Shown here in pieces: positions 38,393 through 49,579 of a DNA stretch of 64,000 nucleotides. Under the pieces are notes generated by a model, which had not been told where the DNA came from, made no database searches, and saw nothing but the letters and a program-made list of their open reading frames with translations. The DNA comes from Hymenolepis diminuta (Eukaryota > Platyhelminthes > Cestoda > Cyclophyllidea > Hymenolepididae): assembly GCA_900708905.1 (NCBI GenBank), contig CAADRB010000102.1, positions 234,047 to 298,046 of the forward strand, given 5' to 3'. The translations under genes were made by a program, and so were the position numbers. How positions within the stretch are numbered: position 1 is the stretch's first letter; the number at the start of each line of letters is the position of its first letter.

Positions 38393-38735
38393 GTGACCCG
38401 AGCACTCCCTAAACAAACATNNTGTTTTCTCAGCTGGCCTATGTCTCATCGACCCGGAAAAGGTAAACATACCTCGGACGATAGTAGCAGACACTGCTTA
38501 GTCAGCACCCAAGGTGTCGACTATAAATAGCCTCCCATGAAACACACATACGAACAGGGTGGACCCCAGCTGGACCCCAGCTCGCCAGGCGCATCTCTCG
38601 TTGTCCAATCCCCCAGTTCCCTATTTTTCCTTGAGACTCTGTACTGAGCTTACTCAATGTAACCTGGTCTATGCATTTCTTGGCGTTCCTTTTCTTTCAT
38701 TTACTTAAGAGATTAAGTAATAAGATGTTATATAA
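38393..38735 (+). mobile_element. LTR-like, TATA-containing GC-rich block (possible solo LTR)
   Basis: Starts abruptly with TGTGACCCGAGCACTCCC in very AT-rich DNA. It carries TATAAATAG at 38522-38530 in a GC-rich setting and a direct 11-base tandem (TGGACCCCAGC twice, 38560-38581), then a C/T-rich stretch. A TG start, internal TATA box and abrupt composition change are typical of LTRs of Gypsy-type elements. I cannot define the 3' end or a target-site duplication, and a two-base gap (38421-38422) lies inside. A cellular promoter is the main alternative, but no open frame follows. Confidence 0.4.
38421..38422. other. Assembly gap (2 N)
   Basis: Two unresolved bases within the GC-rich block. 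Confidence 0.99.
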
Positions 38736-40955
38736 AAGGCATAATATTGTTGAAAAGCTGCCTGAAATTATTTTCGCTGATTAAATATATAACACATATA
38801 ATTCCAAAATATGAGCTGCGCTTCAGAATCCGTTTGCGTTCATTTAAAAACAAAAAAATCTACGAAATACTCCGGTCTTTACAGAAAAAAAATAAATGAC
38901 ATTAAAAATCAATTTAAATATTGTAAATTACACAGTGGATAAATTATTATATATTCAAAGCCTAATATGTACGTATGAATGTTACAGAATTAAAATAGAC
39001 TCTCTAAATTACTATTCTAACAGCAATAAAATTTACAGTTTTTTGCTGCCATTGTAGATTTGCTTTAAGAGATCCTTAAAATAGAAATAGTGAATTTCAA
39101 CAACCATTTAAATAATTTATGACTGTCAAAGTTATAAAAATTGTGCCAATTACCAGTAAAACATTCCCTCTGTATATACGATAATTTATTGGCTAAATAT
39201 TCTTAGTGAGAACTATTCGCGCTGTGGTTTTATTTTTTATACTTAAAAACTTGTTATGCGATATTTTATTAAAACTCTAGAGTTAATAACTCAAACCTAC
39301 TTCAGTGTGGCAAAATTTTCAACAAGATGGTCTATCAATGTACAAACTGTGTGCTGAACCTGAGCTTCGCTTGGAAATGTAATAATATTTTTTGAAAAGG
39401 CAGAGGATACTATGAATGCACTCACTGCAGTTTGATTCTAAAAAATCTGGATTGACCTGAAATTGTTATAATCATATGCCATTCCTAATTATACATTATT
39501 GCCTAGGCACTTAAGCCTGCCCAACTAGACTTTATCAAATATTGCTCGACTTCATTAAATCAACATTTACTCCAATATTTTCATAATCGATTTTTTTCCT
39601 AAAGATTTTTCTTTTAAATCTTAAAAATGAGTTTGAATAACTTAACATTACTCAAAAATAACAAACATTTTTGGAAGCCGGTGTTAATAACAATTATTTA
39701 AAAACCCATGTTTTATTAAGTTATGACTCTATTACTTGTTAATGTACGTTGATGTATAACGAATCTTTAGTGAATGAAAGAAGGCACCGAAAATAAAAAC
39801 CCTTTTCATTATTTATGCAAAAAAAACACTCCAGAGAATTCAACCCACAAAATAAATTCTAAAATTATCCGCATTAACCCGGTTATAAGAGCAAATATTA
39901 ACGAAGATTCATGATACGTTCCTTGCATGAAAATTTTGCATTCCTAGTATAACATTTTGGAAATGAATCTTAAAGTACATGAGGAAATGAACACAGCAAA
40001 CCCTGCAATTTATTGAAAATTACGAGTTTTCTTTAACAGTGTGCCTATCATTAAGCTTTCAGAATCTTTGTATTTATGTTCACACCTAGTATGGAAAGAA
40101 GAAACAGAGAAAAGGTCTCTGGACAAGAGTTCAAAATGTAGTTGTTAAATATACTGTTATTTAAAATAATTTGATGCAATTGGGATGTCTAGTTCGAGAA
40201 AAAAACAAGTATACATGTACAAGGATCGTTTCTTATTATGGAAAAGAATTTAATAAGTGGGTGTTACAAGTTACCTTAAGAATAACATAAATAGGGAGTA
40301 ATGTAACGCAACAGTTAAGGTCGTATCAGAAGGTCAGGTCATATTATTTCGTGAAAGAGTAAATTTGCACTCTTTCAGTTCTATTTATAGTACATTTAAT
40401 AAGGGCAATTATTAAAGCTTTTCCTCTCTTTTTGATAGCCGTCTTTTTCATATTTTAATCGACCGTAGCCTATAGAAATGTGTAAACGCTAAGATGAAAT
40501 AAAGTAATGTTTTTCAAATATGACCTAATGAATGATATCGTTGGTCTTAAAACATATATTACTTTTCATTTTAATCCTCAGCAGTTTACGTTCTATTATA
40601 TAACATAATAATTTAAAAATACCATAAAAATTGTTTGAATGAAATATTCATTTCTAAAGCATGAATTGCTTTCTTGACTGGTACTCGACAAATATACTTG
40701 GTCTGTAAGTTTATTTGAAATAAATGTAGATGCGATTAAACTGGTACCTAAAAGTGTCTCAACGATGTTCTTTTCGTAGTAAACACTTTTTATCCGTACC
40801 TTGTATTTTTTGTTCTTTTGTATTTTGAAATATTGACATTTTTAAGCCACTTTTTGTGCCGAAATTCCAGTTTTCCACTTAATCATGTTTTAAATTCAGA
40901 AGTATCTCTATACACTCACGATAAAGGCTCATTGATATGCTTTGTTCCGAGGTAG
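38736..40955. other. Intergenic, nothing recognised
   Basis: AT-rich sequence without coding signal or recognised repeat. Confidence 0.5.
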
Positions 40956-41072
40956 AGTTATCACGGTAAAATACAGTATAAGATTCCCCATAAGTGCAAG
41001 TTCTATGGTGCCCAGGTGCACCACTCTGAGGTCATGAACTTATCAGACACGGATATTCTATCGGTCAACATG
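40956..41072 (+). repeat. Unclassified dispersed repeat, copy 2 (5' part)
   Basis: About 117 bases align by eye with 57258-57375. The best-conserved core is GAGGTCATGAACTTA then TCAGACAC, followed by ATTGGTCA/ATCGGTCA and CATG. The rest is conserved at roughly two bases in three. The 3' part of the element is not seen here. Confidence 0.6.
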
Positions 41073-41364
41073 AATTAATCTCTAACATTTTGAAGCTGAA
41101 GGATCAGATAACGCGTGATATGAAACTAAATACCACGTTTAACTTACAGCATAATCAAATATATATGTATATACCTGTTTCTGATAAAACAGCTAAATAT
41201 AATATTCGATAGAGTAAATGAAATATTTTTCAGGCTCTTCATAAAAAATTGTTTCTTCAGATCATCCTAGACTGTTGAATGGTAGGAATTACATGTTATT
41301 TTGAGAATCAGGCGCTCTCTCACACAAATCCTGATCGAAAAAATATTTGGCCATTTAATTAGTT

Positions 41365-41432
41365 AGATCAGTATCGAACACGCAACGTTTGTCCAGACAA
41401 CCATGGCTACTGACTAGCACGCCATCCGTTGG
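41365..41432 (-). repeat. tRNA-derived SINE head
   Basis: On the reverse strand, a box A (TAGTCAGTAGCC) is followed about 30 bases later by box B (GCGTGTTCGATACTG). It resembles the tRNA-like heads elsewhere in the window. It lies about 190 bases before the left end of the mariner element. No acceptor stem is seen, so it is not a tRNA gene. Confidence 0.5.
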
Positions 41433-41618
41433 AAAAATTTGGCGTTTTAACCTCAGTAGAACACATTTTCTCAATGTTAGGATGTGAATGAGAGAATCCT
41501 GTTTACATTTTAATTGCTACCTAAGTTAATTTTTCTGATATCAAATTAGATTTGAATTATAAGCATAATCAACGGTAAAAATTAACTTTTGTATTGTCAA
41601 GACAAAACAAATAAAGTA

Positions 41619-41655
41619 TACACAGTGTGTGTAAAGTATCTGAGGTCACTTATGT
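41619..41655 (+). repeat. Left terminal inverted repeat of the mariner element
   Basis: Matches the reverse complement of 42805-42838 at the CTGAGG core and at the GTGT/GTTTGTAA outer part, with several mismatches. Confidence 0.6.
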
Positions 41656-41784
41656 TTTTGTAATTCAAACTAATCGGATAATAAATAATGTATTTTTATG
41701 CTAGAAGATCTCAGGCTTGAAAATACTATAACTAATGGAAATGAGAAGACACACTGAAATAGCGTGTACAAAATCGAAACACAG

Positions 41785-42780
41785 AAACTTAGGAATTGCA
41801 AGGTTTCTACAAGTTGTCCGATCTTTCGATTGCAGAGTTAGAAAAGAGCTGCCGAATGAAAACAATGGAGATGAATAGTCCGCCACGAGGAACAGAAAAG
41901 AGCATTGTCAACGCACTGCTGACTCACTCGCTAGGAACACCTGAGTGTGGGAGTGATGCATGGCATGGTATGATGGGCAAAATCCGTGGAATGTTAAAAC
42001 ACAACATTTTGCTAAACGTCTTCAAGTGTCTGAAGCAACAACAAAAAATAAGGAATATTGTTCATCAGGACCTCAGATACAAAGCTTGTACCTTTTCTCT
42101 TGGATGAGGTGAACCAAAATAGCTCAAAAGAATTGTTTAACAAATTGAAGCACCCAAAAGGCCGAGAGTGTCTCCTATGGAAACAACTTCCACTAGGATC
42201 TACCAGTCAATCAAAATAAATGATAGGTGACTGACTATATACAGATGAACCCCACTGAGGTTTCAATTGTTGCGCATGCGGAGGAAGTCTCCAACAACAA
42301 TGATGGTTTTTGGTATTGTGAATGGCAGCGTGAGAAGGGCACGTCGTAACTCCTCCATTGTTTCCACGGGGCCATAAAGTCAATGCAGATGCAGATGCCC
42401 ATATTGAGACTCTTCAAACCATTGTTGTTAAACCGCCTTTGATAGACAGCGTAGTCAATGAGTGAAGACCCCCCTATGTCCTCCAACAAGATTCGGCTTC
42501 ATTTCATGATGCTCTCCAAACCTAGGATCGAATGGCCTGAACTTTTCATCAACTTATAACTGCCTCTTAGCTACTCACCAGACCCTAATCATTTGGATTA
42601 TTACGCATGTTTATAAAGGAAGTTAATAAGCATCACCATAACCCCAAATCATCCTCTCTAATGGTAGCAGTAATCCGACCAGTGGAAGACATCAATAATG
42701 AACACCAGATCTGATGAGTGTTTGCAGTCAGTCACTGTTGCATTCGAAGTGAGTGGGTAAGTTTTAACCATTAGTAATTA
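41785..42780 (+). pseudogene. Mariner transposase pseudogene
   Basis: Fragments in shifting + strand frames follow the order of a mariner transposase. First comes a helix-turn-helix region ending VHQDLRYKACTFS (about 42055-42100), then LKHPKGRE (42145-42170) and an NDR-L motif (42218-42235). Next are HVV/FPRG-KVNADAY (about 42340-42390), LQQDSASFH with catalytic Asp codon 42490-42492, and SPDPNHLDYY with Asp codon 42596-42598, then NKHHHNPKSS (42628-42660). The two visible aspartates lie about 35 residues apart, fitting the DD34D spacing. The expected first aspartate is not recognisable. Several stops and frameshifts interrupt the coding sequence. Confidence 0.8.
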
Positions 42781-42804
42781 CATTTTCTGTTTTTCTGAAA
42801 GTGT

Positions 42805-42838
42805 GCAATATGTCCTCAGTTGCCTTACAAACGCTGTA
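42805..42838 (-). repeat. Right terminal inverted repeat of the mariner element
   Basis: Reads inward on the reverse strand as the imperfect counterpart of 41619-41655. It shares the CTGAGG core and is followed outside by a TA. Confidence 0.55.
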
Positions 42839-45285
42839 TTTTGCATGGAGGCAGCTGCTGTCAGACTTAAGAGGAATAAACTAATGAACGAATTCATAAG
42901 TGAGAAAATACAGACAACATTAATTATACAGCTCTGTTATATTATGACTGTTAGTTGCTAACTATCATGAAAGATCGTTTTGCCCTTTCAATCAAGTGGA
43001 GAAAAAAATGAAGTGACAACATAGACCCTTCTCGATTGGAAAAATGAGCAACAATGGTTTAAAATCATTGACTTGCATAAACTGCAATCCAGGAGACGAC
43101 TCAATAAATTAGAACTACTAGAAGCCGGATCTCAAAGTGAGTAAGACCCATTAATACCTTAAATTTGATTTCAGAATCTTTAATCCCTTCTCTTTATCTT
43201 TTGTTAGACCTTCTGCTAACCAATTTTAGCTGCTTATCACATTCTTCTGTTTTACATTGGGTAGTGATAATCACGAGGTTAAATGGCGTGTCTCGAAATA
43301 GGAATGAACTTCGAAATATTAAATCTGACTAAATATGATATACGATTTATAATATAGAAATTGATATTTCAGCGAAGAAATGATTGGTAATTTTATTCCT
43401 AATTTATTTTTATCTCAAGTATTTTAAAGTTTATATCATGGATAATTTCTATTTACCTAGGATCGGAAATCAATTGATAAAAATTGAGTTTGTCAAAACT
43501 TTAGAGAGCTTGAAATACCTAATTCTAGCCTAATATCAGCGGTGAGAACATTACTTTGCATTTGTAATTTGCAGATATATATAATTTTGACAGACAGGAA
43601 ATTGCTGAAGCGATTAGACAAAGTAAGAATTTCATGGTTAAAAGATTATATCTATTATCTCATTGGTTCGTCTAACTTTAATAGCCGCTTACAGATATAT
43701 CAGAAATGTGAACTAAATTGGGAACGATAAAGCGTCAACAACGGCATTTCATGAAGGCTATCCAAGGGTTAGTTTTGAAATTTGCCCAAATACCAATCAC
43801 TACTTGATGATGTTGATGGCTAGATGGGACTCTCTTCATGAAAAGAACCGATTGCATATAGACCTAATAGTTTAGGAAATCAACCGCTTTCCAATTTCGA
43901 CAATGTAGTTACTTTAGTGACCTGACGTATTCTTTCCAAGTGACCTTTTCCACAAGAATTACAAAATGTCACAACTGTTTTATCTGCAAGGACGTCTTAA
44001 AACTTAAGTTTCTCTTTCTAATTTGTTTGCAGAATTTGATATGTTATTCACATTTATTCTAAAAAGGCTCTTTTATCTAAGATAGTAATTTAAATATTAC
44101 TGTTGAATGAATTTAGCATTCATTGTTTGATAAGGCAAAATATGTTCTGAGAATTTCGAATTCACTGGAATTTTTTATTAAATAATGCCTGCACTAATAA
44201 TGCTTTGGCAGTAGAGAAATTGAACGAAAATGCAAAAACTAGACTGTCATGTGGAAAGTTTATGAAACAAAAACTTATTAATGCATTTCACATTAACGAA
44301 TATGCAAATATCTTCCAAAATATTAATACAATAAAACATATTAACCTCTTTTATGATGTTATTTCAATAAATTTATTTCGTGGTTAAACGGTATGTACCA
44401 GATTTAAAGCTTTCAGCCTACTATTCTACGAACTCATCTTAAAACAAGCGCATATAATGATTTTCTAACAAAGCGCGAATTACTTCTTGTTTATTTGAAG
44501 CAAGCTTAATATCTAATTAAATCGCAGCGAAATTAGAGTAGTCCGCTTCGTTCAATTCAATCAAGGTTGAAGGTTTAATTGAAATAAAATTGAATTTTTT
44601 TCTTCAGTATCAATTTCAGTCATAAGTTTATCCAAAGAAAAAAGCAAATAGTCGTCAAGCTGACAAGGTATTTTTGTAAAATTTATAATTAAATGGGTGA
44701 ATTTTGAGGAATTTGTGGTAAGAATTTAAGATGGAAAAATTGTTATGAACAAAGAATCTTTTGCAATGCTAAGATAAAGATTTGCAGAGTAAAGCATAAA
44801 TAGATGTATTATATCATTATTTGAGTTAAGTTCTTTACGTTTATCAAAATGGGAATATATTTAAATTGCGATGAATCAAAATTGTGAATCATATTATTAC
44901 ATGACACGAATTTCTATCATTAATGGGAAATATTACAATCAAGAATTAAAGAGTTAAATATTAAAATTTGAGAAAAAACCCTGAAATGACAGTTTCTCAA
45001 GTATAGTTGTTGGTGGCTTTAAATAAGAAAGCTGCTCACCAATTTCAGTTCTAAATAGCAGTAATCAATGTCGATCAATTAAGATTTGAAAAACGCAAGA
45101 AAAGGCATTTCATTTAATGAGTAGCGATATTAATAGATTTTCTTAAGCAAAAGGAAATTTGGCAGTCGAATCGGGAAAATATTTAGATGAGACAATGCAT
45201 TAAACTATCATTACAATAAAACGGATAAAATTGGTCATTTTTGGCATTTGATATCCGCAGGTAACATACCTAAGCCAGACATTGT
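42839..45285. other. Intergenic, nothing recognised
   Basis: AT-rich sequence. Small open frames at 43542-43730 and 44205-44387 have no domain. Confidence 0.5.
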
Positions 45286-46213
45286 TGAGATGGATTTGTA
45301 AGGGGATACACTATAGTAGAACATTGAGGGAATTATTCCAATGCTTTATCTGACGCTAAATGCCATTTTCATGTGTCATTAATTGAAATTTGAAGGAGGA
45401 CGAATCAATGCTTTGCTCTGCACCAGCAGTGGAGACCAAATTATAGTCATTCGAGGTCACGGCATGATAGAATCAACCGCCTTTCATCGATTTGTCCGCT
45501 GTCTGACCAACTATATTCTAACACATTGCTTAATGAAGCTCAATGACTGGCTCAATCTTCTACATATGTTATAAGTAGATCATGAATTTCACCAATAAAT
45601 GTCTAGTTACTAGACTTGCCCTGTGCGGTTAAATCTCCCCCTGGGATCTGAGTAATTGTAAGCATATCTTATGGCACAGGACCTAACCAAACATCACAAC
45701 ATTTTGGTGATGCGTCCTAGGAGAATTATACTTTCTTCGATAATTTAACACTTATTATCTATCTTTGATTTAGTACTGAAACAGCAGACTGATTAAACTT
45801 TTCAGATCTTGATGGGGAAATATGCTTTCAAATGAATTTTGTCAGCCTTGATGATATGCCAATAATCAGGATTTCAAAGCTTGTCGAGTTGTCAGAAGCT
45901 TTAGAACATTAAAGCGAAGTTCTTTACAAAATATGTGAAGATTCAGACTGAGGTAAATTTATTCTCTCCATTGTTTCAATTTCAGTTTACTGCAAGTGGT
46001 CTAATTTATAAAGAAGGTTTATTTGTCCATGGCCTTCACTCTCATTGAAGCAAGATGTGTATTTGATTTGAAAATGTTTTTGATGCACGAAGACTGATTT
46101 TACTTTGGGGCATGAAGTAAATTTACAGAAGAAGTCAAGTTATAGGGAGAAGTAAAGACTGACGAAATGTGGGATATGGCGTACTTTAATTATAACCGGC
46201 ATACGCTGAAATA
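45286..46213 (+). repeat. 928-bp direct repeat, copy 1
   Basis: Identical to 52334-53261 except for one difference I can see (G at 46181, A at 53229), with no insertion or deletion. Similarity stops sharply after GCTGAAATA at the 3' side. The 5' limit is unknown because copy 2 starts at a gap. It contains a 63-codon open frame lacking a proper ATG start, with no recognised domain, so I do not call a gene. Confidence 0.95.
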
Positions 46214-49200
46214 ATACATTAGTTTCAATTTCGGTTTAGTAAATATCGTTTGTGTCAAATATAAATCCCGAGACGGAGATTTAAAATGCTTACTTAAACT
46301 TTTATTTTAAACTAAATAGGGATAAAAGAATGAATAATTAAAACCATTAATACGTTTAGACTCACCTGGCCTGCAGGAGTTAGAATAAACATTATTGTCA
46401 TTTTAATAAAGTTTCACTTATAAAGAATTCATTAGTTGATTTGGTGAAGGTAAGGTTTTGAAAGCATTTGTTTCCCGACATTACAAGTTATATAATTATT
46501 TAAATTGTAATTAGCTTAAGAAAATTAATCTAACAACAAAGACAACGGCTTTATATCTTGTTTGCTGGCTGCATTTGATGTATGAAAGTAGTAAAATGAT
46601 ATCTCATATGAAAGTGTAATTGAAGAAATGGCCAATACATTTGAAGTTCTAGCTTAATAAAATTTGTGCAATGCTTTCCTATTCTACAATATTCTTACTG
46701 CAACAATGAACTTGGAGAATGGGTTTCAAACAGGCACGCGTAAAGCATTAGGAACCCCAAGACACAAAATCCTAGGCAAATTGTGCATACACGTCCACGA
46801 TTTGAGGTTTCCAGATATGTTTACTCCTTATTGACTCAATTACTATGCTTATGGGGATGCCAAACGCATATTTTAACCGCCCGCTTAATCCATTTAATTC
46901 TGCACGTAGGTCTTCCCATATTTAGTAACAGCGCACACATTACGTTTATATATTACTTACAGAAAACATAGTTTCCAATAAAGCTTGTCTTCTCCAGAAG
47001 TTGTTGTGTTGAGCAAATTATGAGAAGTAAATGCTGTTATTGTACAAGCACTTTCTAGTAAACTCCAGAGAGACACGCAAGATTACGGTTAGATAGGATA
47101 GCATGCGCCGTTTGTTTCTTTGCTAGTAGAGGGAATCATATCATCCAGTATAATAATTTGGTTGAGAAGTTGAATTTTGCTACGTATGAATTGAGGCGGC
47201 GCCGAATAACGGTACTATGAATCCAGAAAGGAAAAAATATTTTGGAATTTATCAAATTCCTGTGATTTTTCAAATATCTATTTTTAAATTATTATTCGAA
47301 CTGATTTGAAAATATGGTATTGTGAATAAAAAAAGCACATAACATCTTTGGGTTTGAAAATCAACATCAGACGTGTTCAATAACCGGTATTACTGTTACG
47401 TACGGGGCGAATTGGAAATAATAACATTAACGCAGAGCCACGAGTTTTGACATTAAGCCAAACAAATATAAGTTCTTTGGGTTACGTCCTGATTTTAAAC
47501 CCGGTCTAGAAATCATGCCTGCGTACGTCAGTCAATGAAGAATCCCGATTGCACTCTCTTACTTCACTTGCAAAAGTAATACCACTACCCTACCGCCTAA
47601 TATAGTACACCTGAACAATCCAACTAGTTGACTACATTTTCATTTTCAACGCAAAATTGTCACATGCAGCCAAATTCCTTTGATTCACTGAGATGCGTTT
47701 GGATTGCAGATTGCGGGTGCTGCAGACTGTGGTCCAGAAATTGGAGATCTTAAGCTCCTGAAGTCATAAAATTCACATTTGGGTCAATAATTTTGCAATC
47801 TGGCAAACGACATTGACCATCGCTTTAGTATATCAACTTCATTACAACAATTCAAAGTGTCATTTCGTCTTCAATTGCATTTAAAGTGCTTTCGTTGGAA
47901 CCCGATAGATTTTCAGCCACATTAACGAGATGAAATAATATTCATTACGTGAATCACTTCAAGTTAACAAATTTTGAATATCGGTGGCATATAGTCACCA
48001 AGAAAAATATGCGAAGTATAAATCCACTATCATGTATTTTAATAGTTATTTGTCATTAATTTATTCAGAGTACAATTTTACGAACAGAGTATTATGCTCA
48101 CTTCGATTTGCTGTATTTACCTTGACATCTGGTTTTCCAACAGGAGAGTTTGATATTTTTATTTTTTGTGTAAAATAAAAACCATATTGCAATAAAACAC
48201 TAAGGAATTCAATTATTTTAACACTCTGATTAATGTCATGTTATTAGAATAACAAGTCATAATTAGTGGTTTCCTCTCAACAAATATATCGTGTATACTG
48301 AAGTTCTACTGCCAAGTTCCATTCTGAAATTGAAAGGTTTTAAGAAATGGATATTTGGCCACTCTGATCTTCAGATCAGCAGAATTTTGCCTGGAATAAG
48401 GAAAGATTTCAGCCACAAAGTTAACAACTTCCATTAATAAATAAGCAGACCTCGGTTCATTAAAATTTCTATTCATTAATACAATTTTCAAAATCTCCAA
48501 ATTCTCCATGTCGGATACAATGAGCGTGTTAAGAGGAAATCGGTCATGAAACCAGTAGCCTTATATGTTTTGATGCGGCATTGGGCCTTCATTAAATCAT
48601 TACAAACCCAAGATTGTCCAACAAAGCGATGAGGAAACGCCTCCATGAATTTGAGCTGCAGAAGTGAAAGATGAAAGGAATCCCACAATTCGGGGATGGC
48701 TAATTTAAATTACTCGAAGAACTCTTTTTCCAATATGTTAGAAAAAGGAGGCTGTGCATTCTATTGTCCGCTTCGTATCCTTAACACAAAATTTAAAAAT
48801 GGACTTACTTTCATTAATAATTCCGATCTACAAACATTAGGGACTCACAAATTACCGTCTTCGAATGTTGTAAGAATAAATCGGGTGAAAGTTCTACTTT
48901 AAATCAGAAAGAAAATTGAAATGCAAATTAAATCCTCCTTTTCTCTAAACACTTCACTCATTAATGACGATCCATGCATTTTCATGATGAATAGCACGAA
49001 TTAACGTCTAAATTTCGAATTTATATTGCTCATTGAAAAATAAAAGAAGTAAAATGGAGAAATGGAGTACGTGTTTGTATCGGAAACCTCTGCTTATATA
49101 TCACGAAAATTGGGCATTCGTGTGGCAGATGCCGCCTATTAGAGGACCTTAAGCCCAATCGGCTTCGAAGGATTACTCTCATCATTTTAGATGACCAAAT

Positions 49201-49331
49201 GCAACTGAAATCACGTGGCAGAAAGTGGTCCACATTGATCGTCTTTAAGAAGCACACATTAGGAAGCACATTTAACCTTGCCATATGAGAGTGGAAAGTG
49301 ATGAGAATATAAACATGAGGTGGGTTTCAAC
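46214..49331. other. Intergenic, mostly unrecognised; small repeat traces
   Basis: Holds a possible SINE on the - strand (47500-47605). A 39-base segment (46774-46812) resembles 51822-51860. A short KVVHIDRL-like string near 49215-49240 (+) recalls the end of Gypsy-type polyproteins. No intact gene is seen. Open frames at 48306-48509 and 48488-48688 (-) are unrecognised. Confidence 0.4.
47500..47605 (-). repeat. Possible tRNA-derived SINE head
   Basis: On the reverse strand, GGCGGTAGGGTAGTGGTATT looks like a box A region. CCGGGTTTAAAATCAGG, about 85 bases on, looks like a box B. The spacing is longer than in a tRNA, so this is at best a diverged SINE. Confidence 0.3.
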
Positions 49332-49337
49332 TTTATT
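49332..49337 (-). terminator. Poly(A) signal candidate for the GPCR gene
   Basis: AATAAA on the reverse strand, about 240 bases after the GPCR stop codon. This is a plausible 3' untranslated length, but AATAAA is common by chance in this AT-rich sequence. Confidence 0.4.
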
Positions 49338-49579
49338 GTATTCTAAGTGATTCAAGGATTAGTATTTTTCAATAGCTTTTTAAATAGTTTAAAAATAAAA
49401 AGTGAAATTAGGGCAAAGGTATGTATGAAAATAAAGGTCTACCATAATTATTTCACCGATTTTATAAAAGGTACTGTCAAAGCATGAAAAGTTCGTCTTC
49501 CTAGAGAATAATGGATGTAGAAGGTCATCTTCAGAGTCAATTGCAAGGAAAGTGGTCGAGGAAGCAAATGTCGTATCCT

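Larger units (their letters stand above)
41619..42838 (+). mobile_element. Decayed mariner-type DNA transposon
   Basis: A 1.2-kb element, a normal length for mariner. It has imperfect terminal inverted repeats and a transposase relic between them. The left end reads TACACAGTGTGTGTAAAG then TATCTGAGGTCAC. The right end, read on the reverse strand, gives TACAGCGTTTGTAAGG then CAACTGAGGACA. A TA dinucleotide borders each end, as expected for the family's target site. Both the ends and the coding region have drifted, so the copy is old and cannot move by itself. Confidence 0.75.

Noticed and set aside
45383..45574. 63-codon open frame present identically in both 928-bp copies (also 52431-52622)
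   Set aside because: It begins at TTG rather than ATG, has no recognised domain, and its conservation only reflects the recent duplication.
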